From an uncultured Ruminiclostridium sp. (lineage in GTDB: Bacteria; Bacillota; Clostridia; Oscillospirales; Ruminococcaceae): 64,000 nucleotides of DNA. The stretch lies in assembly GCA_947629925.1 (NCBI GenBank), contig CANRFO010000004.1, positions 108,665 through 172,664 of the forward strand. The letters are read 5' to 3'. The notes under the pieces were generated by a model. The model did not search any database and had not been told where the DNA came from. It saw only the letters and a program-made list of their open reading frames with translations. Below, in pieces: positions 17,071-26,800 of the stretch (the first letter of the stretch is position 1; every line of letters begins with the position of its first letter). The position numbers and the translations under genes were made by a program.

Positions 17071-18816
17071 ATGAAAACCTTACTGCTGGGCAACGAGGCG
17101 GTTGCCAGAGGATTATATGAGGCGGGGTGCGGGTTCGTTTCAAGCTATCCGGGAACACCGAGCACTGAGATAACCGAAGCCGCCGCAAGGTACAAGGAAA
17201 TTTATGCGGAATGGGCGCCTAACGAAAAGGTTGCTATGGAATCCGCTTTCGGCGCAAGTCTTGCGGGGAAAAGGAGCTTCTGCGGAATGAAGCACGTGGG
17301 GCTGAACGTTGCCGCAGACCCGCTGTTTACAATATCCTACACGGGCGTTAACGGAGGAATGATAATCGGCGTTGCGGACGACGCAGGTATGCATTCCTCA
17401 CAGAACGAGCAGGATTCAAGGCACTATGCAAAGGCGGCAAAGCTGCCTATGCTGGAGCCTGCAGACAGCAGGGACGCTTTGCAATTCACAAAGCTGGCGT
17501 ATCAGCTGTCGGAGGAATTTGACACACCTGTTATTATGAAGATGTGTACCAGAGTTTCTCACTCCCAAAGCGTTGTTGAAACTGGAGAGAGGGTGGAGCC
17601 TGATGTAAAGGCTTATGAAAAGAACGCTGCAAAGTACATAATGATGCCGGGAAACGCAAAGCGCCGTCACCCTGTGGTGGAGGAAAGGCTTGAAAAGCTG
17701 GCGCAGTGGGCGGAAACGGCGGAGATAAACCGTGTTGAGGAGGGCGAAAGCTGTGAAATGGGATTTATCGCTTCCTCAACCTCGTACCAGTACGTCAAGG
17801 AGGTTTTCGGGGACAGATACCCTGTGCTTAAGCTGGGTATGGTTTGGCCGATGCCGAAGAATAAAATTGCGGAATTTGCCGCAAGGGTGGACAGGCTGAT
17901 AGTTGTGGAGGAGCTAGACGGCTTTATCGAGGACTTCTGCCGCAGTATCGGGCTTGAGCCTGAGGGAAAGGAGCTGTTCCCGCTTATTGACGAGCTGAGT
18001 CAGAATCTGGTTGCGGAAAGGCTCGGCGAGGAACACGGGAGTGGGATAAAGCTGAACGAAAGCATTCCGCAAAGACCGCCTGTTATGTGCGCAGGCTGTC
18101 CGCACAGAGGGCTGTTTTACGTCCTTGCGAAAAATAAGCTGACTGTGTGCGGGGATATTGGCTGTTATACGCTGGGGGCGGTGCCTCCTCTGGCGGCGAT
18201 TGATACGACTATCTGTATGGGAGCGTCGGTTTCGGGACTGCACGGCTTCAACAAGATGAACGGCGGGAACGGAAGCGGAAAGACGGTGGCGGTAATAGGC
18301 GATTCCACCTTTATACATTCGGGCGTTACGGGACTTATCAACGTGGCGTACAATGAGTCAAATTCCACCGTTATCATACTGGACAACTCAATAACAGGTA
18401 TGACGGGACATCAGCAAAATCCTACCACGGGATATAATCTTAAGGGCGATCCCTGCACAAAGATAGATCTGGAGAGCCTTTGCCGTGCTGTTGGAATAAA
18501 GAGGGTGAGGGTCGTGGATCCTTACGACCTTGACGAATGCGACAAGGCGGTGAAGAAGGAGCTTGCGGCGGAGGAGCCGTCGGTAATCATTTCAAGGCGA
18601 CCCTGCGCACTGCTGAAATACGTTAAGCACAACGGTCCGATAACGGTGGACGCTGACAAGTGCGTGGGCTGTAAGTCCTGTATGAAGATAGGCTGTCCCG
18701 CTGTCAGCGTAAGCGGCGGAAAGGTGCATATCGACAACACACTTTGCACAGGCTGCGGGGTGTGCGGTCAGCTTTGCAGATTCGGCGTGCTGAACGGCAA
18801 GGAGGTGCAGGCATAA
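17071..18816 (+). CDS. iorA: Indolepyruvate:ferredoxin oxidoreductase, alpha subunit
   Basis: The 581-residue IorA subunit uses thiamine diphosphate and iron-sulfur clusters to interconvert arylpyruvates plus CoA with arylacetyl-CoA, CO2 and reduced ferredoxin. The N-terminal pyrimidine-binding domain contains FVSSYPGTPSTEI. The ThDP site contains CGDIGCYTLG and GDSTF followed by IILDNSITGMTGHQQNP. A C-terminal ferredoxin domain has CVGCKSCMKIGCP and CTGCGVCGQLC, enough for two [4Fe-4S] clusters. The stop overlaps the iorB start (TAATG), so the two subunits are coupled. PaaK downstream would supply or consume the CoA ester. Confidence 0.92.
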   Translation: MKTLLLGNEAVARGLYEAGCGFVSSYPGTPSTEITEAAARYKEIYAEWAPNEKVAMESAFGASLAGKRSFCGMKHVGLNVAADPLFTISYTGVNGGMIIGVADDAGMHSSQNEQDSRHYAKAAKLPMLEPADSRDALQFTKLAYQLSEEFDTPVIMKMCTRVSHSQSVVETGERVEPDVKAYEKNAAKYIMMPGNAKRRHPVVEERLEKLAQWAETAEINRVEEGESCEMGFIASSTSYQYVKEVFGDRYPVLKLGMVWPMPKNKIAEFAARVDRLIVVEELDGFIEDFCRSIGLEPEGKELFPLIDELSQNLVAERLGEEHGSGIKLNESIPQRPPVMCAGCPHRGLFYVLAKNKLTVCGDIGCYTLGAVPPLAAIDTTICMGASVSGLHGFNKMNGGNGSGKTVAVIGDSTFIHSGVTGLINVAYNESNSTVIILDNSITGMTGHQQNPTTGYNLKGDPCTKIDLESLCRAVGIKRVRVVDPYDLDECDKAVKKELAAEEPSVIISRRPCALLKYVKHNGPITVDADKCVGCKSCMKIGCPAVSVSGGKVHIDNTLCTGCGVCGQLCRFGVLNGKEVQA

Positions 18817-19388
18817 TGAAAACGATGAATATGATGATTGTGGGCGTAGGCGGTCAGGGAACATTGCTTGCAAGCAAGCTGCTGGGACGCATGCTGATGA
18901 GCAAAGGCTTTGATGTTAAAGTGAGCGAGGTACACGGAATGAGCCAGAGAGGCGGCTCGGTGGTAACTTATGTCAGGTGGGGAGATAAGGTCTATTCCCC
19001 CATAATTGATAAGGGACAGGCGGATATCATACTTTCCTTTGAATTGCTGGAGGCAGCAAGGTGGACGGAATATCTTAAGCCTGACGGAAGGATAATCACA
19101 AATACTCAGCAAATAAATCCTATGCCTGTCATAACGGGGGCGGCGGAGTATCCTCAGGGGCTTGAAGAAAAAATGATAGCGGCGGGGATACGGCTTGACG
19201 CTGTGGACGCTCTTTCTCTTGCCGAGCAGGCGGGGAGCAGTAAGGCGGTGAACATCGTGCTTATGGGGCGGCTCTCAAAATGGTTTGATTTCAGCGAGGA
19301 GGAATGGCTGAAAGCCGTTGAGGAAAGCGTTCCGCCAAAGTTTCTGAAGATGAATCTGAAAGCGTTCAGACTGGGAAGAAACGGGTGA
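18816..19388 (+). CDS. iorB: Indolepyruvate:ferredoxin oxidoreductase, beta subunit
   Basis: A 190-residue gamma-domain subunit of the 2-oxoacid:ferredoxin oxidoreductase family. Diagnostic motifs are GVGGQGTLLASKLLG at the N-terminus and VSEVHGMSQRGGSVVTYVRWG. It pairs with IorA to form the active complex. The start at 18816 is preceded by GGAGGTG and overlaps the iorA stop by one base; longer upstream frames run inside iorA and are rejected. Confidence 0.92.
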   Translation: MKTMNMMIVGVGGQGTLLASKLLGRMLMSKGFDVKVSEVHGMSQRGGSVVTYVRWGDKVYSPIIDKGQADIILSFELLEAARWTEYLKPDGRIITNTQQINPMPVITGAAEYPQGLEEKMIAAGIRLDAVDALSLAEQAGSSKAVNIVLMGRLSKWFDFSEEEWLKAVEESVPPKFLKMNLKAFRLGRNG

Positions 19389-19433
19389 ATTTTGCGGTAC
19401 GTCCGCACAACATAAATTTAAAGGAGAATTTTT

Positions 19434-20732
19434 ATGGAGCGTTACTATCAACCTGAAATCGAATGCGCCTCACGGGAACAGATTTTAAGCTGGCAGAACG
19501 AACGTCTGGTGAAACAGGTGCGAAACGTGTGGGATCACGTTCCCTACTATCGCAAAAAAATGGAGGAAAAGGGCGTTTCTCCCGATGACATCAAGGGCGT
19601 TGAGGATCTGCACAAGCTGCCGTTCCTCACAAAGGACGACCTGAGAGAGGCGTATCCTTACGGCTTGCTGGCAAAGCCGCTGGGCGACTGCGTTCGCATA
19701 CAGTCCACCTCAGGCACTACGGGAAAAAGAGTAGTTGCTTTCTACACGCAGCATGACCTTGATTTGTGGGAGGACTGCTGTGCAAGGGCGATAATGGCGG
19801 CAGGCGGGACTAACGAGGACGTTTGCCACGTTTGCTACGGGTACGGGCTGTTTACAGGCGGTCCCGGACTTAACGGCGGAAGTCACAGAGTGGGCTGTCT
19901 GACGCTTCCTATGTCATCGGGCAATACCGAAAGGCAATTGCAGTTTATGGTAGACCTGGGTTCCACCATACTCTGCTGTACGCCGTCATATGCCGCTTAT
20001 CTTGCGGAAAGCGCTATCGAACACGGCGTGAGGGACAAGCTGAAGCTGAAAGCGGGCATTTTCGGCGCTGAGGCGTGGAGCGAGGAAATGCGGCAGGATA
20101 TTCAGAACAAGCTGGGGATAAAGGCATACGATATTTACGGTCTGACGGAAATTTCAGGTCCGGGCGTCAGCTTTGAATGTTCGGAGCAGACGGGTATGCA
20201 TATAAACGAGGACCATTTTATCGCCGAGATAATCGACCCAAACACAGGGGATGTTCTTCCTGACGGGACTAAGGGTGAGCTTGTCTTTACCTCTATCACA
20301 AAAGAGGCGTTTCCGCTGCTGCGCTACCGCACAAGGGACATTTGCGTTCTCACAAGGGAAAAATGCTCCTGCGGGCGCACTCACGTCAAGATGAGCAAGC
20401 CTATGGGAAGAAGCGACGATATGCTGATAATCAAGGGCGTAAACGTGTTCCCGTCACAAATCGAAACGGTGCTTATGGAACAGGGCTATCCCGCAAACTA
20501 TCAGATAATCGTGGACAGAGTAAATCATTCGGATACTCTTGAGGTTCAAGTTGAGATGACCCCCGAAAGGTTCTCGGACAATCTGGGCAAGATAACCGAA
20601 ATGGAAAAGGAGCTTGTGGCGGCGCTGAAGGCTATGCTGGGCATTTATGCAAAGGTGACGCTGGTCGCTCCCAAATCCATCACAAGGAGCGAGGGCAAGG
20701 CGGTTCGTGTTATCGACAAGCGCAAAATTTAA
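19434..20732 (+). CDS. paaK: Phenylacetate-CoA ligase
   Basis: A 432-residue AMP-forming ligase of the PaaK type, shorter than the general acyl-CoA ligase upstream. Landmarks are the P-loop STSGTTGKRV, YGYGLFTGG, IYGLTEISGPGVS, YRTRDIC and the C-terminal IKGVNVFPSQIE that marks this family. It makes phenylacetyl-CoA (or an indole/hydroxyphenyl analogue) from the free acid, ATP and CoA. Beside iorAB this permits reductive carboxylation of imported arylacetates to arylpyruvates, or the reverse. AAAGGAG lies eight bases before the ATG. Confidence 0.9.
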   Translation: MERYYQPEIECASREQILSWQNERLVKQVRNVWDHVPYYRKKMEEKGVSPDDIKGVEDLHKLPFLTKDDLREAYPYGLLAKPLGDCVRIQSTSGTTGKRVVAFYTQHDLDLWEDCCARAIMAAGGTNEDVCHVCYGYGLFTGGPGLNGGSHRVGCLTLPMSSGNTERQLQFMVDLGSTILCCTPSYAAYLAESAIEHGVRDKLKLKAGIFGAEAWSEEMRQDIQNKLGIKAYDIYGLTEISGPGVSFECSEQTGMHINEDHFIAEIIDPNTGDVLPDGTKGELVFTSITKEAFPLLRYRTRDICVLTREKCSCGRTHVKMSKPMGRSDDMLIIKGVNVFPSQIETVLMEQGYPANYQIIVDRVNHSDTLEVQVEMTPERFSDNLGKITEMEKELVAALKAMLGIYAKVTLVAPKSITRSEGKAVRVIDKRKI

Positions 20733-20744
20733 GGAGGAAAGGCT

Positions 20745-21152
20745 ATGACAGTAAATCAAATCTCTGTATTTCTGGAAAACCGCACGGGACAGCTTGCGGA
20801 TATAACCGCCGTGCTGTCGGAAAATCAAATCGACCTGAGAGCGATAAGTATGGCTGAAACAGCTTCCTACGGCGTTTTGCGGCTTATCGTTGACGACCCG
20901 CAAAAGGCTTCCGCCGTACTGCTGGAAAAAGGATTTATCATTACGATGACGCCTGTGGAGGCGGTGCTTGTTCCCGACCGCCCGGGAGGACTGAGCGAGC
21001 TGCTGGCGGCGGTGTCAAAAGCAGATATAGGGCTTGAATATATGTACTCTGTTATCGACAGAGAAAGCAGCAACGCTTTTATGATACTGAAAACGGGAGA
21101 TAACGCAAAGCTGGCGGAAACGCTGGAAAAGAACGGGTTCAGGACAGTTTAA
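20745..21152 (+). CDS. Tandem ACT-domain protein
   Basis: A 135-residue protein with two ACT-type halves (VNQISVFLENRTGQLADITAVL at the start, LVPDRPGGLSELLAAV in the middle). ACT domains bind amino acids. Small tandem-ACT proteins commonly follow paaK/iorAB genes and may sense an aromatic amino acid. It is the last gene of the operon, 12 bases after paaK, with AAGGAGGAAAGG before the start and a strong terminator behind. Confidence 0.85.
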   Translation: MTVNQISVFLENRTGQLADITAVLSENQIDLRAISMAETASYGVLRLIVDDPQKASAVLLEKGFIITMTPVEAVLVPDRPGGLSELLAAVSKADIGLEYMYSVIDRESSNAFMILKTGDNAKLAETLEKNGFRTV

Positions 21153-21153
21153 A

Positions 21154-21189
21154 AAACAAGCACGGAAGTTAAAGCTTCCGTGCTTGTTT
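21154..21189. terminator. Bidirectional terminator between converging operons
   Basis: A 15-bp near-perfect stem (aaacaagcacggaag / cttccgtgcttgttt) with flanking A and T tracts. It serves the ACT gene on the plus strand and the GTPase-NYN gene on the minus strand. Confidence 0.85.
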
Positions 21190-23773
21190 ATCTTTTAAGG
21201 CGGGATATTTCAATATAATCCCGTATTGCTTTTTCAGCTTCTTTTATCTCCTCATGCAGCTCGGCGGCGGAAACGCGTAAGGCTCCGCTGCCAAGGATAA
21301 TATTTTGCTCTGCTCCATCGGAGGTGGCGACGCGCACCTTGCTGTTTTTTGCAAGGTCGTGGGAAATGCGTTCTATATAAGCGTCGGCGGTTTCGTTCTC
21401 CTTGGTGTAGACTATGCTGATGTTGCCGCTTTTTTCAGTTTCCCGCACCTCGCCTTTCACCTTGTAAGCGTCAAAGACGAGGATAAGCTCGCAGCGGATG
21501 AAGCCCTGATAGTTGCAGAGAATGTTGATAAGACGGTTCCTTGCCATGTCAAGGCTTTTTTCCGCCTCGGCGCGAAGCTCCTCCCAAGCGAAAATTATGT
21601 TGTAGCCGTCAACGATAAGGTATTCGGGACCTGTTTTCACGGGTATGCGGCTTTTGTATTTTATCGGCTTTTCGGCGGAGCGCATAGCTTTGCGGCGGTC
21701 ACGACCGATTTTTCCGTAGGTGCGCTCGAATATCTCAAGCAGCTCCTTGTCCTCTGCCGCTCGGTCAACGTAGCTTTCAGCACGGCGGTATGAAAGGATA
21801 CGGCGCTGTTCCTCACGAGCGGTCTTCAGGCATGAGGGCAGGTGCATATACTCGCTCACCTTGTCCCAGCGGACGTTAAATCCCGCTCCGTGGGCGCAGA
21901 AAATCGAGTCGGCGGAATTTTCGATATCACCGTCGCAGTCGTAATTTATCTCCTTTATCACCTCGTCGGCATCGGCGCACTCGGTGTATCCGCCGAAAGA
22001 AAAGAACAGCTTCCCCCTGCCGCTTGTGTAGCCTGACAGCTCACGCTGATAGCCGCTTATCTTTGCGGCGGGGCAGGTTCCTTTTATCACGGCGTTTTCG
22101 CCCTCGGTGTATGGGGTCTCAAAGTCGCCGTTCATTCGGCGTATGTCGGTGAGCGCTCTGCCTGAGCAATCTTGTGGGAGTATCAGGGTGAAATTGTAAT
22201 ACGGTTCAAGAAGTATGCTTTCAGCGCTGCGAAGTCCCTGCCGTACCGCTCTGTAAACTGCCTGACGGAAGTCCCCGCCCTCGGTGTGTTTCAGGTGGGA
22301 ACGCCCTGAGCAGAGGGTTATTTTTATATCGGTTATGGGCGAGCCTGTGAGTACGCCAAGATGAGTTTTTTCCGCAAGGTGAGTGAGGACAAGGTTCTGA
22401 AAGCTGCGGTCAAGGATGTTGTCGCTGCACAGATTGTCAAATTGCAGTCCCGAGCCTCTCGGCAGGGGTTCAAGCAATAGGTGTACCTCCGCATAGTGAC
22501 GGAGGGGTTCGTAATGCCCCACGCCCTCAACGGGTGCGGCTATGGTTTCCTTGTAGGCGACCTTTCCTTGTCCGAAATCTACCTTTATTCCGAATCTTTC
22601 TTCAATTATTCCGCGGAGAATTTCAAGCTGGACCTCTCCCATAAGTCGGACAAATATTTTTTCCACGGCACTGTTCCATATAACGTGGAGCGCGGGGTCT
22701 TCCTCCTCAAGGCGCTTTAAATTTTCCAGCAGCTTGTACACGTCGGCGTCGGCGGGCGGCTCGACAGAATAGGTCATCACAGGCTCAAGGACGGGGGAAA
22801 AGGAGTTTTCCTCAACACCCAGACCCTGTCCCGCATATGAAAGGGAAAGCCCTGTCACGGCGCAGATACTCCCTGCGGGAACGCTGTCAGCGGTGGTGTA
22901 TTTGTTGCCCGTATAAAGGCGTATTTCGTTTATTTTTTCGGCGTGAAGCTCGCCGTCGGAGCCGATATATTCAACAGGATCGCGGACGTTCAGCGTGCCG
23001 CCTGTTATTTTAAGATTTGTAAGGCGCTTGCCTTTTCCGTCAGATGAAATTTTATAAACTTTCGCGCCAAATTCAGCAGGACGCACAGGTTCATTCGCAA
23101 AACGGTCAAGCAGGCTCATAAGCTCATCTATTCCCTGCATTTTTAAAGCGGATCCGAAAACGCAGGGGAAAATATGGCGCTTTGCAACGGCGGCGGCTAT
23201 GGTCTTGTCGGCGGCTTTTCCGCTGTCAAGATACTCCTCCGCAATATCGTCGTCCAGCATGGCACATTCCTCAAAAAATCTTTCCGAAGATGTGTCGGTA
23301 AAATCCACGCAGGCAAAGCTGAGACGGGTTTTAAGGTCGTCAAGCACTTTTTCCCTGTCAGCGTGGGGCATATCCATTTTGTTTACAAAAATAAATGTGG
23401 GGACATTGTATTCGTCAAGCAGGCGCCATATTGTTTCAGTGTGGCTCTGCACGCCGTCGGTGCCGCTTATCACAAGCAAGGCGTAATCAAGCACCTGAAA
23501 TGTGCGCTCAGCCTCTGCGGAAAAGTCAACATGACCGGGAGTGTCCAACAGGGTGTAGGTCACGTTGTTTATCTCAAATTCCGCACGGTGAGCAAACACG
23601 GTTATGCCCCTTGTTTTTTCAGCTTCGTCAGTGTCCAGGTGAGAGCTTCCGTCGTCTACTCTTCCCCGATTTCTTATTTCTCCTGCGCTGAAAAGAAGGG
23701 CTTCGGAAAGGGTGGTTTTTCCTGAGTCAACATGGGCGGTGACGCCTAAAACTATTCGCTTTTTTTCTTCCGT
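21188..23773 (-). CDS. TetM/EF-G-like translational GTPase fused to a YacP/Rae1-like NYN domain
   Basis: A ribosome-associated GTPase of the tetracycline-protection/EF-G branch. G1 is AHVDSGKTTLSEALL, G3 DTPGHVDF, G4 NKMD, and beta-barrel and EF-G domain IV-like segments follow. The last about 160 residues (YLIVDGYNIIFAWEEL, LVFDAYKVKG, YTKENETADAYIE, RVATSDGAEQNII) form a NYN/PIN-like nuclease domain like YacP (Rae1), an A-site mRNA endonuclease in Bacillus subtilis. The coding frame runs upstream past the GTG at 23599 through the whole P-loop. AAAGGGG sits nine bases before an ACG at 23773, which is the best start by position; no ATG, GTG or TTG is available there. Confidence 0.8.
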   Translation of the reverse strand, partial: TEEKKRIVLGVTAHVDSGKTTLSEALLFSAGEIRNRGRVDDGSSHLDTDEAEKTRGITVFAHRAEFEINNVTYTLLDTPGHVDFSAEAERTFQVLDYALLVISGTDGVQSHTETIWRLLDEYNVPTFIFVNKMDMPHADREKVLDDLKTRLSFACVDFTDTSSERFFEECAMLDDDIAEEYLDSGKAADKTIAAAVAKRHIFPCVFGSALKMQGIDELMSLLDRFANEPVRPAEFGAKVYKISSDGKGKRLTNLKITGGTLNVRDPVEYIGSDGELHAEKINEIRLYTGNKYTTADSVPAGSICAVTGLSLSYAGQGLGVEENSFSPVLEPVMTYSVEPPADADVYKLLENLKRLEEEDPALHVIWNSAVEKIFVRLMGEVQLEILRGIIEERFGIKVDFGQGKVAYKETIAAPVEGVGHYEPLRHYAEVHLLLEPLPRGSGLQFDNLCSDNILDRSFQNLVLTHLAEKTHLGVLTGSPITDIKITLCSGRSHLKHTEGGDFRQAVYRAVRQGLRSAESILLEPYYNFTLILPQDCSGRALTDIRRMNGDFETPYTEGENAVIKGTCPAAKISGYQRELSGYTSGRGKLFFSFGGYTECADADEVIKEINYDCDGDIENSADSIFCAHGAGFNVRWDKVSEYMHLPSCLKTAREEQRRILSYRRAESYVDRAAEDKELLEIFERTYGKIGRDRRKAMRSAEKPIKYKSRIPVKTGPEYLIVDGYNIIFAWEELRAEAEKSLDMARNRLINILCNYQGFIRCELILVFDAYKVKGEVRETEKSGNISIVYTKENETADAYIERISHDLAKNSKVRVATSDGAEQNIILGSGALRVSAAELHEEIKEAEKAIRDYIEISRLKR

Positions 23774-23808
23774 AGTGAACCGCCCCTTTCTGTTTTTATC
23801 ATGCTTTT

Positions 23809-23837
23809 ATTATACATTATAATGATACAATTGGCAA
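23809..23837 (-). promoter_or_regulatory. Promoter of the GTPase-NYN gene
   Basis: Minus strand TTGCCA (23832-23837), 17-base spacer, TATAAT (23809-23814). The predicted start near 23802 leaves about 30 bases of leader containing GAAAGGGG (23783-23790). Confidence 0.65.
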
Positions 23838-23848
23838 GTATAAAAATA

Positions 23849-23883
23849 AACAGCCTCTGCTTTTGAAACAGAGGCTGTTTTAT
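23849..23883 (-). terminator. Terminator of the CxxC-repeat wall protein gene
   Basis: A 13-bp stem (aaacagcctctgc / gcagaggctgttt, with one slip at the loop) directly after the minus-strand stop; T-runs on both sides could make it bidirectional. Confidence 0.75.
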
Positions 23884-23889
23884 CATTTA

Positions 23890-26800
23890 TCAGTTTTTCC
23901 TGTTTTTGCGGGTGATCATCGCTGCCGCTGAAGCTGCTGCAACTGCAATAACAGACGCAAAGGAAAGCGCGATTCCCGTTGCGGGAGGAACATCGGCGCC
24001 GCTGTCCGAATTATCGGGAGAAACAGTGCTTTCTGACGATTCGGTGCTTTCTGTATTCTCGGATACGTCAGGCTGAGTTGTTTCGTCAGGAACGACTGTT
24101 TCTGAAGGAGAAGCCGTTTCATCAGGAGATGTCGATTCATCGGGAGCAGTCGGTTCATCTGAAGTTGTACCTGTTGTTCCGCCTGAAGAAGTCCCCGGAA
24201 CAGAAGGGGCGGGTACGAACGGACCTGTCTGCTGATTATCAACGTAAACTATGGCGTATACAGAGAACCTGTCGGTACTGAATGTAACAGTATCGGCATT
24301 ACTGTCCTCATCAGAAAGAACAGCGGATTCACCGTTATGTACGCGGACAACGGCAAACGTTCTGTCAGCTTTTTTTAGTTCGTCGGGGACAGCAACGGTT
24401 ATCACTATTTCCTTATTAAGCTCGGTTATTTGTGTTTCAATATTATTCACTGTCTTGACAAGGTCAATATTGAAATAAGAACCAATCTCATATGTGCCTT
24501 TTATCTTCTCTTCAACAGCGTTTTTATCATCATCGGAAACGGTGTTTTCGGCATCGCTTATTGTAAGAGTTATAGATACGTTGCCGCCGTCCTGCAAAGC
24601 AGTTTTATCCTCTTCGGTGAGGACAGCGTCTTCTATGTTTCTGATCTCCTCATCGGAAAGCTCCGCTTTGGGAGCGTTTCCTTCGTATTTGGAAATAAAT
24701 ACCGTTGAAAGCAATTTGCCGCAGACTTCGCACACTGTGTTTCCTAACTCGTCAAGGACAGGCGTATGACCTTTGGCGGGGATTACCTCGCTGTCCTTTA
24801 CAGCGTCACACTTGGAACAGTGGATAGATCTGCTTCCTTCCTCGGTGCAGGTCGCTTCTTTATCTATGGTGTATTCTTCTTCCCATGTATGGCCTGAAGC
24901 GATAAGTCCGTTTGTTTCGACAAAACCGCAGACCTTGCAGGATCTCTGCTGTGTTCCGTCGTCGTCGCAGTCGGGGCTTACTATTGTTTCCCACTCGCTC
25001 CAATCATGACCCAGTGCGGGTATGACCTCGCTCTCCTTGATAGCGTCGCACTTGGAACAATGGATTGATCTGCTTCCTTCAGTGGTGCAGTCGGCTTCCT
25101 TATCAATGGTGTAATCTTCGTCCCATACATGCCCCGAAGCTTCAAGACCTCTTGTTTCACTGACACCGCATACCTGACAGGTGTGCTTCTGAGTTCCTTC
25201 GTCATCACAGTCGGGGCTTTCTATAATTTCCCATTCACCCCATTTATGACCTTCAGCAATAACAGTATGGTGTGTTCTTACTATCTCTTCGTTGCAGTTC
25301 TTGCAGTAGACCGCCTCTTCGTAGCTTCCGTCGGTGGTGCAGGTGGAAAGGACTTCGTTTTCCTTGACGGGCTCTTCAGGATCGTGTCCTGTTGCAGGGA
25401 TATTCTCGCTCATTTTAGCTGTATTGCACACAGAGCAGCGGATAGAACGGCTGCCGTCAGTGGTACAGGTCGGGTACTTATCGATCGTGTATTCCGTGTT
25501 CCACTTATGGTCGGATTCGGTAGCGTCCCTTGTGTCAGGATGCCCGCAGACGGAACATTCACGCTGAAGAACGCCTGAAGAGAGTTCCTCCCAATCGCCG
25601 TACTGATGACCTTGAGATATTATCGTCTCGGTTTTTCTGAAAACCTCGCTGCCGCAGTCGAAACAGTAGTAAATATAATCTGTCTGACCGTCGGATGTGC
25701 AGGTAACAGGACTTATTACCACTACCGTGGGATTTGCTTCGTCAACATTATGATCAAGTGAAGGAATGACCTCACTGTCGGTCACAGCGTCACATTTCTT
25801 GCAGTGTCTTGACTTGCTTCCCTCCTCGGTACATGTTGCCGCTTTGTCTATGGTGTATTCTTCATCCCAATCGTGACCTTCAGGGTTGATATTTTCGGTC
25901 TCTACTGTTTTGCAGACCTTGCAGGTACGGGTACGAACGCCGCTGTCGTCGCAGTCGGGCGATGAAACGATGTCCCAATCATCAGGCCATGAATGACCCC
26001 TTGCAGGCGTCACACGCTCTTCCGTGTTATATATCTCATGGCATATCTTGCAGCGGGTATATATAATGGAGAAGCCTGTTTCAGTGCATGTAGGATAGTG
26101 GATTATTTCTTCCGAAGAGAAATGCTTTACGTGCCTGCCGCTGATGGTGATGGTGCAGGTGGTCGAGTTGCCCGCTTTATCTTCGGCAACTATGACAAAC
26201 TTCTCTTCTCCGCCTGAAATACTCTCTAATTTATAGCTGCTCTGAAGCTGAGAAATTGAAGCCGCAGAAGGACCTTCCTCTATGCCTGAATCGGAATGTG
26301 CTTTGCTGTCGTACAGGATATCGCCGTTTACGGTTATGGTGCTGAGGTTTTCGTCTTTAACGGTAAATTCAGCGTCGGCACAATATTCCGCATTATTTAC
26401 AACACCGCTTATAACGGGAGGTACGGTCTCAAGAACGATACCCGTTGTGCTTGCATATGCGGAGTTACCTGATTTATCTGTCGCTTTAACATATACTATC
26501 GCTTTTTTCTGGGGCTTCAGGGTGATCCCTTCTTCAGTATATTGAGTCCAAGAAACAGAGCTTCTTTCAAGAGCAGACTGGCTCATTCCCTTTTCGCTGA
26601 TGTAATAGTATATTGTAAGGTCGCTGCCGTTTATGTTATCAACTGCGGATACTTTTACCGTCTGAGGAGTATTGTAGTAAATGTCAAAAGCAGGAGCCTC
26701 GTGGAGCGCGACCCATTCATGCTCATTCATCGTTATGGAAATGGAAGGAGCGGTAGCGTCGGCAAATATCGCGGTGTAAACTCTGTTCTCAGTGCTTCCC

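Noticed and set aside
21188..23773. Tetracycline resistance gene tet(M)
   Set aside because: The GTPase part is TetM-like, but the NYN fusion and lack of element context point to a chromosomal translation factor; resistance cannot be claimed.
24494..24769. Plus-strand ORFs within the wall protein gene
   Set aside because: They are mirror frames of the repetitive wall protein and have no independent start signals.
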